The notes under the pieces: model-generated
What the model was told of the DNA's origin: nothing
Database searches by the model: none
What the model saw: the letters and a program-made list of their open reading frames with translations, nothing else
Part shown: positions 27,574 to 35,855 of the stretch, one piece after another
Layout: each line of letters opens with the position of its first letter
Position numbering within the stretch: position 1 is the first letter of the stretch
Source: Paenibacillus timonensis
GTDB lineage: Bacteria; Bacillota; Bacilli; Paenibacillales; Paenibacillaceae
Assembly: GCF_009725205.1 (NCBI RefSeq)
Contig: NZ_WNZY01000007.1
Span: 62,001-126,000, forward strand
DNA length: 64,000 nucleotides
Direction of reading: 5' to 3'
Program-made: the position numbers and the translations under genes

Positions 27574-27627
27574 ACTCCAGACGGGTGCCAGGCAGCGATG
27601 CCTGGCGTTTGTCCGGAGTCTTTTTTT
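27574..27627 (+). terminator. terminator of the GH30-GH94 unit
   Basis: Nested hairpins: outer arms ACTCC/GGAGT (27574-27578 with 27614-27618) and an inner GCCAGGCA/TGCCTGGC stem, then C and seven T at 27621-27627. Confidence 0.75.
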
Positions 27628-27679
27628 GCGCGTAGATGTTATAATATGGGGAACATTTGCGGGGAAAGAAGGAACACCG

Positions 27680-28831
27680 ATGCATATGGAAATCAACAGC
27701 GAACGATACGAAGTTACCGCAGAGGGCCTTACGGTTGAGTTGTTGCCGAAGGAGTTCGCGCTGTTTCAGTTCTTGCACCGCAACGCCGGTCGGACATTCA
27801 GCCGAGAGCAGTTGCTGGACAAGGTGTGGCCGCTGGAATACCCGGTCGAGCGTACGGTGGACGACCATATCTATCGGCTTCGCAAGAAGCTAAAGCCTAT
27901 CCACGGGCTGGAGATCAGGACGATTCGGGGCTTAGGCTACAACCTTGTGCTCCCGATTTCCGATCATTCTGAGGGAGCCATTCCAACCCTAGCAGACCCG
28001 GAGCTGCATGAGACGATGCGAGCTCTGCTCGGCAAATATCAACTCTACGGCCAAGGGCGCTCGATGCTGACGCTGGCACGTCAGCAGGATGTGCTTGGCT
28101 ATAAACTGGATCCGTTCTACGCGGTATACATCCCGTTTGTGCAAGGCGATCTGGACGGGCTCTTGAATAAGAACGATGCTCCTTTGCGGGACCGCTTGTA
28201 TTACTTGCTGCTGTTCTTCTGCCTGTCGGGAAGTCCGGAGCGTGCCTTGCCAGTATGCGAGCGTATGCTTGCCCTGGAATTGCTGCCGCCCCCTCATCAC
28301 AGGGAGATGGAGATTCTGACGATCCTGGATATTTATACCCTGGCCGGTGAGTCGATAAAAGCGGTGGAACGCTTACGCCTTAGCTATCGCATCATCGCGG
28401 AGTTGAGTTACGACAACTTCATCCCGCAAACCGCGATCGCTGAGCTGTTGGCTCATCTGGTGGCAGGATCACCGGAGCGCAAAATCGAGACGTTGGCGGA
28501 TGCCATAGAAAATGGGATGTTAACCGAGAAACCCTTTTTAAGAGAGATTGGTAGCTATAAAGTGGTAAAAGGATTATGGCTGCAGCGGAGAGGGGAAGGG
28601 ACGGGAGCGGAAAAACTACTGGATGAAGGGCTGGCTGTGCTGGAACGGTCTGGCTTCGTGCCGCTACGCTTACTTTCCTTGTACCGAATCGTTAATTATT
28701 TTATCCTGTTCCCTCCCCCATTAGCGTTGGATCGAAAATACAAGGCATTATTTGACATGGAACTGGATCGGATAGGGGTAACCCGGTTGTCGGACGCGCT
28801 CGAAGCCGTTATCCGCGGCGAGTTAGGTTGA
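27680..28831 (+). CDS. winged-helix regulator with large helical C-terminal domain (no receiver)
   Basis: 383 residues from ATG 27680 (GAAAGAAGGA upstream). The N-terminal 95 residues are an OmpR/PhoB-type winged helix (PKEFALFQFLHRNAGRTFSREQ, DDHIYRLRKKL, IRGLGYNL) with no receiver domain before it. Residues about 110-383 are all-helical and could form tetratricopeptide-like pairs, as in SARP/BTAD-type regulators, but I cannot assign the domain. DNA-binding is well supported; the signal and targets are unknown. MFS exporter gene follows 89 bp downstream and may be its target. Confidence 0.75.
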   Translation: MHMEINSERYEVTAEGLTVELLPKEFALFQFLHRNAGRTFSREQLLDKVWPLEYPVERTVDDHIYRLRKKLKPIHGLEIRTIRGLGYNLVLPISDHSEGAIPTLADPELHETMRALLGKYQLYGQGRSMLTLARQQDVLGYKLDPFYAVYIPFVQGDLDGLLNKNDAPLRDRLYYLLLFFCLSGSPERALPVCERMLALELLPPPHHREMEILTILDIYTLAGESIKAVERLRLSYRIIAELSYDNFIPQTAIAELLAHLVAGSPERKIETLADAIENGMLTEKPFLREIGSYKVVKGLWLQRRGEGTGAEKLLDEGLAVLERSGFVPLRLLSLYRIVNYFILFPPPLALDRKYKALFDMELDRIGVTRLSDALEAVIRGELG

Positions 28832-28920
28832 TCTGTGCAATCGCTCTGATGATTCTCTGACATTCCTCCGTTACATTGAGCTTAGGTCATTCGAAACTAG
28901 CTTTATTTGGGGGAGTGTAA

Positions 28921-30237
28921 ATGACGGGCAATGTACAAGCCGGGGTTGCCGGCTTGCTTCGTAACAAGATATTCACACGTATCTATACAGCCTACACAGC
29001 GGCGACATTTGGCGATTGGTTTGATATGCTGGCCATCCAGGTGCTGGTGGGATACCGCTGGGAGGCCGGGCCGCTCATGCTGGCGCTGATTCCCGTAACC
29101 AACGCTCTACCTAGTGTCCTGCTCGGTTCCCTTGCGGGCGTGGTCGCGGACCGAATCAACCAGTTGAAGTTGATGCGCCTTTGCGATTTGCTGACAGCCG
29201 CGCTGACCTTGCTGATTCTGCTGGCTCCGAATATGCTCTGGTTGCTTCCGGTGCTGACACTGAGAGCAACCCTCTCAACGTTTATGATTCCCGCTCAACA
29301 AGCGTTGACGCGCAGCATTGTTCGGGAAGACCAGCTATTTCAAGCAACCTCGTTGAATGGCTTCGTCAACCAGGGCTCCAAGATCGCCGGTCCGCTGCTC
29401 GGCGGCTTTGCACTGGCCTTATTAACACCAGAGTGGTGCATCCTGCTGAATGCTTGCTTTCGTTTGTCTTCATTGTTGATTCTGCTCACGATCAAAAAGG
29501 CGGAAGTTGAATTCAAGAAGGTAGGACTAAATCTAGCTAGTTCTTCCTCCTCTCCGGAAACTGCTGTCGATACATCCTTGCGTACCATGTGGATCGAAGG
29601 CTTAAGGTTTATCCTGAAAACCCGGTTATTACTGGTAACTCTGCTGTTTGGTTTTGTCGCGACGACAGCCATCCAAATGATCGATTTTCAATTCACCAGC
29701 CTGTTTCGGGAAATTGCCCCTCTGAAGGAGGCTTATCTCAGTTGGATGGTAGCCGCGGCGGGGATTGGGGCCGTGTTGGTGATTGCAGTGCTTAACCGCT
29801 GGAATAGAGGGGCAGCAGGTTACGCTTGGAAATTCGGCGCCGGATACGGGTTGATAGGTATAGCTGTCGGCGGTCTGGGCTTGCTCCCCGCGGGGAGTGC
29901 GGCAGTTCCCATCCTGTTGTTGGGATTCGGATTAGGCGTCGGCAATGGATTGGTGGTCGTAACCTTCAATTACTGCCTGCAAAAAGAAACGCCATCGGCC
30001 ATGGTCGGCCGTGTCTTTGGTATCCAAACCTCTCTCTTGGGAGCTGTGATGTTCGTAGCCCCGTTGTTCGGTGGACTTCTGGTGGAAAGGATTGGACCGG
30101 GGACGACTTTTGTATATTTAGGTGGAGTAATCGGAGCGCTTGGCTTGTTGGTGCTTGCGCTGGGGAAAGTACTGTGGCGGGCGGAAGCAGCGTCCGTTGT
30201 GCGAAACGATGTGAAACGAACGACGGAGGGAGTATAG
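28921..30237 (+). CDS. MFS exporter (MFS_3/enterobactin-exporter-like)
   Basis: 438 residues, twelve predicted membrane helices. The N-terminal RIYTAYTAATFGDWFDMLAI and the loop GSLAGVVADRIN are typical of MFS_3-type drug or siderophore exporters (EntS/macrolide-efflux-like). A hydrophilic central loop lies at about residues 190-220. Substrate unknown. ATG preceded by GGGGGAGTGTAA. Monocistronic, closed by a strong terminator. Confidence 0.87.
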   Translation: MTGNVQAGVAGLLRNKIFTRIYTAYTAATFGDWFDMLAIQVLVGYRWEAGPLMLALIPVTNALPSVLLGSLAGVVADRINQLKLMRLCDLLTAALTLLILLAPNMLWLLPVLTLRATLSTFMIPAQQALTRSIVREDQLFQATSLNGFVNQGSKIAGPLLGGFALALLTPEWCILLNACFRLSSLLILLTIKKAEVEFKKVGLNLASSSSSPETAVDTSLRTMWIEGLRFILKTRLLLVTLLFGFVATTAIQMIDFQFTSLFREIAPLKEAYLSWMVAAAGIGAVLVIAVLNRWNRGAAGYAWKFGAGYGLIGIAVGGLGLLPAGSAAVPILLLGFGLGVGNGLVVVTFNYCLQKETPSAMVGRVFGIQTSLLGAVMFVAPLFGGLLVERIGPGTTFVYLGGVIGALGLLVLALGKVLWRAEAASVVRNDVKRTTEGV

Positions 30238-30266
30238 ATCTGTCCGTCTGAAAGGTTAACGAGATG

Positions 30267-30297
30267 AAACGCAGGAGATGGCTCCTGCGTTTTTTTT
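30267..30297 (+). terminator. terminator after MFS gene
   Basis: Perfect 11-bp stem (30267-30277 with 30282-30292), 4-base loop, T tract to 30297. Confidence 0.9.
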
Positions 30298-30488
30298 GAT
30301 AGAAAATGCAAACTATTCATAGATAAAACAACTTAGACACGGTAAAATAACTGTGGTGCCCGAATCTTAAAAATATTTATCACTATTTCCATATAATTGA
30401 AGGTTTTTGCGGTAATTGTATCGAATGATGTATTGTTCTAGAAATTCAACAACAGGCTTTCTCTTAATCATAACTGCAGAGGTGTTAT

Positions 30489-32387
30489 ATGAAGGCTTTG
30501 ACAAAAAGCGTTATTGTGTTTTTCCTACTGCTCTTGGCTACGCTTTGCTTCTTTTTATTTAAAGGTTACGATGATCCTGGGTCAGATACCATTCAAATAG
30601 ATCATTGGCAAATCACATGGACGGATCGATTAGATCCAGAAACGAGTATGGATAACGTAAAGTCGCTGGATGGCTGGACAGATGTGAAAGCAGATGAGGT
30701 GATCCCAGAGAAGCCCCGTAATGGGATGTCCCAATGGATCAAGTTTCAGCTCCCCGAATTGTCAGATAATTCCCAAATTATGTTTATCGATAAGATTAAT
30801 GCAAGTCATGTGATCGTCATGATTAACGGGAAACGCGTTTACGAATCCAATCGGTTATTCAATTATGCCATCAACAATATTGTCATTCCGATCACTGCGG
30901 AGAACTCCAAGCAAACCGTCTATATTGGGTCAACCTCGGCGACGTATAAAATCGGCCTGTTTGCTCCAATCAAAATCGGCGATTATCAAGGTTTGATGAA
31001 AAAATTCGTTAGGGATAACGTTCCGGACCTCGTATTGGGAAGTACATTGATTTTTATCGCTGCAATCATGCTCATCTGCGCGCTTTTCTTAAAGCATGTA
31101 CATATCCCCATGTGGTTTTCGTTATGCGGAGTCATCTTTTCCAGCGGACTGCTTGTGCTCACGTACACGTCGTTTGTCTATTGGCTGTTTGACTTTGTGA
31201 TCGCGGGTAGGCTACTTATGGTATTGTTTGACTTGGCCTTGTTTAGTTTGCTTCCGGCGCTTACTTATTTCTTTGAACAAACCTTCGGTTCAGGATATAA
31301 AGGCTTGATAAGACGTTCGCGCAAAGTTGTGTTTGCGTATTCGATTCTTTGCGCCTTTATGTTGATCCTAAATGAGATTTCACCCGACATGTTCAATACA
31401 CTTTACACCATCGTTACCGTTCAATTCATGGGCTATATCATGGTGGCCCAATTCATCATTCTGGCAGGGACTTTAACGATCAATGTGATTAAGGGGAACA
31501 AAGAAGCCGTCATTCTATTATGCGGGTTCTTAATTTTTGCTTTCCTCTGCGTAGGTGAGTTGCTTTGGTATTACTATAATGACGGGTATTATACTCTATT
31601 CTTATGGAAGTTGGGAATTATCGGCTTCCTCGGCTCGTTGATCATTATTCTAAGCCGGAGATTTGTCGCAAACCACGAACAGGTAGTAGAGTATTCCAAG
31701 CAATTAGAGATGTTCAACAATGAGCTGCAGCGTTCGGAGAAGATGGAGATCATAAGTGAGCTTGCCGCTTCTGTAGCCCATGAGGTGCGCAACCCCTTGC
31801 AGGTCACTCGTGGATTTTTACAGTTGTTAGTCGAGAAGCAGCAGCAAGCCGATAAAGTATATCTAAGTATGGCTTTGGAGGAGCTTGATCGCGCCTCTGC
31901 GATTATTACGGACTTCCTGACCTTTGCAAAGCCGGAAGGCGGAAAAATTACGGAATTGAACGTGCTTGATGAGTTTATTCATATTGAGGGCATTCTGGTT
32001 CCGCTCGCCAATTTGCAAGGCGGGAAAATTACGACGCATATCCCCAAAGATCTTTACGTAAAAGGGAATTCGTCCAAATTCAAACAAGCTTTCATCAACA
32101 TTATCAAGAACAGCATTGAAGCGCTGAAAGGCGAAGGGGATATCCAAATCTGGAGTTACGAGAAAGATAACCAAGTGGTCATTCATATTAAAGATGACGG
32201 GGAAGGGATGGATGAAGACGTGCTGGCCCGGCTAGGTGAACCTTACTTCTCAAACAAAACGAAGGGGACCGGTTTGGGGTTGATGGTGACATTTCGAATC
32301 ATCGAAGTGATGAACGGCGAGATCCATTTTACCAGTAAAAAAGGGGCAGGAACGGAAGCGGTCATCCGGTTTCCTTCCTCCAAATAG
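30489..32387 (+). CDS. sporulation-type sensor histidine kinase with 7TM sensor (KinB-like, orphan)
   Basis: 632 residues. Helix 1 (7-27), an extracellular beta-rich region (28-175) like the DISM sensor domains, seven membrane helices (about 180-395), a short coiled coil, HisKA with ELAASVAHEVRNPLQVTRGFLQLL in two pieces around His431, and HATPase (N box IKNSIEAL, G boxes DDGEGMD and GTGLGLMV). The HEVRNP...GFLQLL pattern is that of Bacillus KinA-KinE, which phosphorylate Spo0F. No response regulator gene is adjacent, again like phosphorelay kinases. The gene is visibly more AT-rich than its neighbours. It converges with the NHLP-leader peptide gene, 84 bp apart; a functional link is inference. 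RBS AGAGGTG. Confidence 0.88.
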   Translation: MKALTKSVIVFFLLLLATLCFFLFKGYDDPGSDTIQIDHWQITWTDRLDPETSMDNVKSLDGWTDVKADEVIPEKPRNGMSQWIKFQLPELSDNSQIMFIDKINASHVIVMINGKRVYESNRLFNYAINNIVIPITAENSKQTVYIGSTSATYKIGLFAPIKIGDYQGLMKKFVRDNVPDLVLGSTLIFIAAIMLICALFLKHVHIPMWFSLCGVIFSSGLLVLTYTSFVYWLFDFVIAGRLLMVLFDLALFSLLPALTYFFEQTFGSGYKGLIRRSRKVVFAYSILCAFMLILNEISPDMFNTLYTIVTVQFMGYIMVAQFIILAGTLTINVIKGNKEAVILLCGFLIFAFLCVGELLWYYYNDGYYTLFLWKLGIIGFLGSLIIILSRRFVANHEQVVEYSKQLEMFNNELQRSEKMEIISELAASVAHEVRNPLQVTRGFLQLLVEKQQQADKVYLSMALEELDRASAIITDFLTFAKPEGGKITELNVLDEFIHIEGILVPLANLQGGKITTHIPKDLYVKGNSSKFKQAFINIIKNSIEALKGEGDIQIWSYEKDNQVVIHIKDDGEGMDEDVLARLGEPYFSNKTKGTGLGLMVTFRIIEVMNGEIHFTSKKGAGTEAVIRFPSSK

Positions 32388-32471
32388 GAGGAAGTTGTCC
32401 GGTTCCATTGCTCCTCGTGTCCTGCCCTTTCGGCTTTAACCTCTTCGCGATGTTGAGGTCGTCTTCAAAGG

Positions 32472-32714
32472 TTAGAACCAAGCTCCAGCTGGTTTTACTT
32501 CACTTTTCACTGCTTTTTCCGGCTGAGGTGGAAGTACAACGTAGAACTCGTCAGAGCTTTCTTCCACGGTTTTGATTTTGATGTGATCCGGGAGAATTAC
32601 ACCCAGTGCCTCCTGGATAGCAGCTTTGGGGTCGGCGAGCAACTTAGCTTTAAAGCTTGGGTCTTGCCATGCTTTCTCAACGACTTGCGATTGAAGGAGA
32701 GCTCCTGATGTCAT
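32472..32714 (-). CDS. NHLP-leader family RiPP precursor peptide
   Basis: 80 residues. Residues 8-62 match the nitrile-hydratase-alpha-like leader peptide family (VVEKAWQDPSFKAKLLADP, ALGVILPDHIKIK, DEFYVVLPP), which guides post-translational modification of a C-terminal core. The tail after PPQPEK is only about 14 residues and ends KPAGAWF; it has one Ser, no Cys and no Thr, so azole or lanthionine chemistry is unlikely. A single Trp stands next to last. No modifying enzyme such as cyclodehydratase, LanM or radical SAM is adjacent; the only neighbour is an isoprenoid synthase-like gene 64 bp upstream. RBS GAAAGGGTGAT. Candidate substrate for Trp prenylation (inference). Confidence 0.8.
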   Translation of the reverse strand: MTSGALLQSQVVEKAWQDPSFKAKLLADPKAAIQEALGVILPDHIKIKTVEESSDEFYVVLPPQPEKAVKSEVKPAGAWF

Positions 32715-32735
32715 AAGATCACCCTTTCTAAAAAT

Positions 32736-32803
32736 AGTATAATTTCCCTATTACTATAACATGTTATTCGACATAACGCTAGGCGTGTGTTTGATTTTTC
32801 GAC
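32736..32803 (-). promoter_or_regulatory. promoter of the NHLP peptide with two Spo0A-box sequences
   Basis: On the minus strand there is a -10 TATACT (32741-32736) with no good -35. Instead TGTCGAA occurs at 32773-32767, centred about position -42, and again as CTGTCGAAAAA with core at 32803-32797, exactly 30 bp (about three turns) upstream. The upper box lies in the last codons of the synthase gene. A 12-bp palindrome ATAACATGTTAT (32756-32767) sits between the lower box and the -10. Boxes replacing a -35 are the known design of Spo0A-activated promoters. Confidence 0.5.
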
Positions 32804-33720
32804 AGCCAATACAATAAACCACCCTGAGCCAACAGTTCTCTCTCTTCTCTCAGGCTTTGTGCCCCCTGCTTGAGACTCTGTCGGAGATACTCGTGAAAAT
32901 CTATCAAATGTGTAAGGGTCGGTGCGGTCTGATCGAGTACGGCTGCGTTATGATCTGTCCGCTCGGCATAGGAGAAAAGAATGTCCCGCACAAATAAAGC
33001 GTGTTTGATCTCCTCCTGATTCGGTCTTCGGTCCCGGGGAATTTGCAGCTCGCGTTGTACTTCGGAAATAAGCGCATTATAGCTGCCTTCGCGAAGATCC
33101 TTCTCCCAATCCTCCCAGTCGTCCAACATTTGCAACGTAACTAATACAACGTCAACCGCTTTTTCGAATGCAGGCAACCGGGCTTCTTGGCCGTTCAGGA
33201 TCAGGAGGCCGGCTACCGTCAACTTCACCGGAGAAGCCTTATGGGCAATCCGTACGGGGTCCTCCTGGAAAAAGTCGTTTTGGTTCTCAAGTGCCACCGC
33301 CTCTGCCCATTCAGCAGTATACTTGCGGTAACTATGCCAGAATGGAGATGCTGCCGGATAGTAACTGCTGTAAATCTTCCAAAACTCAAATTGTAGCAGA
33401 TTCGCTAGCGGTAGTTTCCGTTTATCGCTCACTTCCGGATCGTCCATGACCTCGTCGATCAGATGATAATACATCATTACGAAAATCATGGCTACGGTAA
33501 GACGTCGGCAATCTTCTAGTTTGGAATTTGAGGCCTCTTGCAGCCAATACGCTAACAAGTAGCAAATATAGTTTGTAGATCCCGCTTTGTTTAAGATGCG
33601 AAATCTTTCCAGGTAGTTGATTGCCTGGTTCCGGAATTCCTCCGGCAGCTCTGATAAGAGGTGTTCTGCATCATCGAATGCTATACCTAAATCCTGCTCA
33701 AAGCGGGTTAACCAATTCAC
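32779..33720 (-). CDS. class I isoprenoid synthase-fold protein (ComQ/polyprenyl synthase-like)
   Basis: 313 residues, GTG start with a near-perfect AAAAGGAGGT 11 bp upstream; its own -10 TATAAT at 33762-33757. All-helical. The first Asp-rich motif is HLIDEVMDDPE (about residues 86-96) and the second QMLDDWEDWEKDLREGSYN (about 194-212), the two metal-diphosphate sites of class I prenyltransferases and terpene synthases. Length is close to ComQ (about 300), which geranylates or farnesylates a Trp in the pheromone ComX. It precedes the NHLP peptide gene whose tail ends AWF. Alternatives: an ordinary terpenoid or short-chain prenyl diphosphate synthase unrelated to the peptide. The fold is well supported, the role is inference. 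Confidence 0.72.
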   Translation of the reverse strand: MNWLTRFEQDLGIAFDDAEHLLSELPEEFRNQAINYLERFRILNKAGSTNYICYLLAYWLQEASNSKLEDCRRLTVAMIFVMMYYHLIDEVMDDPEVSDKRKLPLANLLQFEFWKIYSSYYPAASPFWHSYRKYTAEWAEAVALENQNDFFQEDPVRIAHKASPVKLTVAGLLILNGQEARLPAFEKAVDVVLVTLQMLDDWEDWEKDLREGSYNALISEVQRELQIPRDRRPNQEEIKHALFVRDILFSYAERTDHNAAVLDQTAPTLTHLIDFHEYLRQSLKQGAQSLREERELLAQGGLLYWLSKNQTHA

Positions 33721-33790
33721 GTAGGATGACCTCCTTTTACTGGCACCATCCTCTTCATTATATAGGAGAATTTGTAGATAAGGTAGGTTG

Positions 33791-34405
33791 TCAGAAGAGT
33801 TGATGAATGCCGATCAGGATTAACAACAATCCGGAGATGACGGTGGCCCGGTTTCCGAACTTCTCCGCGGCGACCTTCTCGCCAAAGCCAGCGCATGCAG
33901 CCAGCAGCAAGTAGCTGAACAAACCGACGGATATCGAGGTATACCAAACGTTCAGATGGGTAATTCCGGCGTTGAAACCACCGGCTAACGCATTCATGGC
34001 CAAAGCAATCCCGAGAACAACGGATTCCCCCAAGCTGATGGATTTGGAGCTGTCCTTGTCCGCTTCTTCAGGATTGCGCAGCAGGCGAGTCAGCGGATTC
34101 ACATCCTCCTCCTGAACGGAAGTGATCTTCTTCTCCAGAAACGGCTGCAGCAATACCCAAACGCCCACACCAACGATCACGACCGTTCCCAATAATTGCC
34201 CGATCCAGGGATGGATCCACGAGGATAACCAGCTTCCGAAAAAACCCGACACCAGAGTGGCCAAAAAAGAGATGATGGCGATGGCCAGATTGGAGTACCA
34301 TGGAATGCGGATTTTGCGTACCCCGTAGGCAATTCCGACTCCCGCATTATCCAGGTTGGACGCGAGTCCAATGGCGATGACAGCCAACAGACTGTAAGAA
34401 CCCAT
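33791..34405 (-). CDS. ytaF: sporulation membrane protein YtaF (MntP-like)
   Basis: 204 residues from ATG 34405 (AAAGGAGCGAAC upstream); a longer frame to 34612 lacks a ribosome site and is not conserved in character. Six membrane helices in two three-helix halves, each starting with a Gly-Leu-Ala-x-N-x-D-N or G-I-A-L-A-M-N-A motif (AIGLASNLDNAGVG; LGIALAMNALAGG). This is typical of YtaF, a relative of the manganese exporter MntP. A charged cytoplasmic loop (VQEEDVNPLTRLLRNPEEADKD) joins the halves. Same strand as the isoprenoid synthase, 70 bp upstream of it, but the synthase has its own promoter. Required role in sporulation is known only by family name. Confidence 0.87.
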   Translation of the reverse strand: MGSYSLLAVIAIGLASNLDNAGVGIAYGVRKIRIPWYSNLAIAIISFLATLVSGFFGSWLSSWIHPWIGQLLGTVVIVGVGVWVLLQPFLEKKITSVQEEDVNPLTRLLRNPEEADKDSSKSISLGESVVLGIALAMNALAGGFNAGITHLNVWYTSISVGLFSYLLLAACAGFGEKVAAEKFGNRATVISGLLLILIGIHQLF

Positions 34406-34521
34406 GATGTTCGCTCCTTTGCAATACATGATGACACAGCATATGCCCAGAGAAGGGAATTGGTTTATGGGGCGAGCGATCCTCTTGTCCGCAGATAAAG
34501 CCGATACTGGCGATAAAGGGT

Positions 34522-34550
34522 TTCCATTACCTCCAATAAAGTAGTATAAT
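34522..34550 (+). promoter_or_regulatory. SigA-type promoter of tatA
   Basis: TTCCAT (34522-34527), 17-bp spacer, TATAAT (34545-34550); about 33 bp upstream of the GTG start. Confidence 0.5.
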
Positions 34551-34582
34551 GACCACAAAGATAATGTTTGGGAGTGATAAAT

Positions 34583-34795
34583 GTGCTTGAAAATTTGTTG
34601 CGTCCGTCCCATCTGTTGCTTCTAGTGATCGCGGCGCTTTTACTATTTGGTCCCAGCAAGCTTCCGGAACTGGGCCGTAGTTTCGGCACGATGCTCAAGG
34701 AATTTAAGAGAGGCGCACGCGGAGATATCCTCGAAGACGAGAAGCCGCAAGCCGCGGAAATACAACCAGCCGCGGAAACGAATAAATCTTCTTAA
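34583..34795 (+). CDS. tatA: twin-arginine translocase subunit TatA
   Basis: 70 residues from GTG 34583 (GGGAGTGAT upstream). One N-terminal membrane helix (SHLLLLVIAALLLF), the hinge FGPSKLPELGRSFG with conserved Phe-Gly, an amphipathic helix (TMLKEFKRGARG) and an acidic tail. TatA oligomerises to form the pore of the Tat pathway for folded proteins with RR signal peptides. No tatC is adjacent. Monocistronic, with a promoter and terminator of its own. Confidence 0.92.
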   Translation: MLENLLRPSHLLLLVIAALLLFGPSKLPELGRSFGTMLKEFKRGARGDILEDEKPQAAEIQPAAETNKSS

Positions 34796-34807
34796 CGCCA
34801 GTAGATA

Positions 34808-34833
34808 GGACGCCTTCGGGGGTCTTTTTTTTT
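34808..34833 (+). terminator. terminator of tatA
   Basis: Stem GACGCC/GGGGTC with a TTCG loop (one mismatch) followed by nine T. Confidence 0.75.
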
Positions 34834-34843
34834 GAGGTTCCAA

Positions 34844-34888
34844 AGCAAAAAAACGCGTGCCTACGGGAAGAAACCCGAGCACGCGTTT
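34844..34888 (-). terminator. terminator of the TagO-type gene
   Basis: Long hairpin: AAACGCGTGC/GCACGCGTTT (34851-34860 with 34879-34888), continued inward by CT-CGGG/CCCG-AG. On the minus strand it is followed by T-rich sequence. Lies 28 bp after the gene. Confidence 0.88.
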
Positions 34889-34916
34889 GTTGCTTGAACG
34901 GTTTAAGTGCCGATCG

Positions 34917-35855
34917 TTATACCTGGAGCAGGAGAAGAATGATGGAGGATAGTCCCAGACAAGTACTGATGAGGTACAGGAACATGACGACCTGCTTCTG
35001 ATTTAGCCCTGCCCGGAGCAGCCGGTAATGCACTTGGCTGGCATCCGCCACATAAGGCGATTTCCCCTGCAGCATCCGTTTGATGACAACGAACAGATTA
35101 TCGAATATCGGTACGCCGAGGGCGAGCACCGGGATAAACAAAGACAAGATCGTCGCTTGTTTAAAGGCACCGTCCAGTGCGATCACTGCCAGCATAAACC
35201 CAAGGAAGGTCGCTCCGGCATCCCCCATAAATACTTTCGCCGGCGGCTTGTTATACCGCAGGTAAGCAAGCGTCACCCCGATGAGGGCGATCGACAGCAT
35301 GGCGGAGTTGGTTTGTCCTTTGGTCAAAGCCACCACAAACAGCGTTACTGCAGAAATGGCGGACAATCCCCCGGCCAAGCCATCCAATCCGTCAGAGAAG
35401 TTGATCACCGTAGTGACCCCAAAGATCCACAGGATGGTCAATACGAACTGGAGCCATGCGGGAAGCAGGACGTAGTCGCCGCTAAATGGATTAACGAAGC
35501 CGCTAAAGGTGATTCCTGCCGCATAAACCAAGACAGCCGCAGATACTTGCACGATCAGCTTGGGCAGCGCGGGAAAATCCTTGCCTTTTGTCTTGTACCA
35601 GTCATCGATCGTACCGATGGCCAGCAGCAGCACGCCGCCAGCAAACAACGCGCCTGTCTCCCAGGAGAAGTTGCGCGTAAACAACAGATACGAGGCGAAG
35701 AACCCGGCAAATATGGCATAGCTTGCCGTTAGCGGGATCGGCTGGCGATGGATTTTGCGCTCGACGTCCGCACGGGGTTTGTCCACGAAATCGAGGCGGA
35801 AAGCCAGCTTACCGAGCGGCGGAATCAGAAAATACACAATCAGAAACGATAACAA
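34917..35855 (-). CDS. tagO: undecaprenyl-phosphate GlcNAc-1-phosphate transferase (TagO/WecA, MraY family)
   Basis: MraY/WecA-family membrane transferase, 312 residues from TTG 35855, with about ten helices. Motifs: VDKPRADVERKIH near the N-terminus, NFSDGLDGLAGG (catalytic Asp pair) near residue 155, FMGDAGATFLGFM, and a C-terminal HYRLLRAG. It loads the lipid carrier for wall teichoic or other secondary wall polymers. The start is uncertain: TTG 35855 has no ribosome site, whereas an in-frame ATT at 35876 follows GGTGGTGAG by 6 bp and adds MLYLLTF, giving a more normal first helix. Confidence 0.88.
   Translation of the reverse strand: MLSFLIVYFLIPPLGKLAFRLDFVDKPRADVERKIHRQPIPLTASYAIFAGFFASYLLFTRNFSWETGALFAGGVLLLAIGTIDDWYKTKGKDFPALPKLIVQVSAAVLVYAAGITFSGFVNPFSGDYVLLPAWLQFVLTILWIFGVTTVINFSDGLDGLAGGLSAISAVTLFVVALTKGQTNSAMLSIALIGVTLAYLRYNKPPAKVFMGDAGATFLGFMLAVIALDGAFKQATILSLFIPVLALGVPIFDNLFVVIKRMLQGKSPYVADASQVHYRLLRAGLNQKQVVMFLYLISTCLGLSSIILLLLQV

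Noticed and set aside
30489..32387. Calling the kinase a ComP homologue
   Set aside because: It has HisKA with HEVRNP and a HATPase of the KinA-E type, not the HisKA_3 domain of ComP, and no ComA-like regulator is adjacent.
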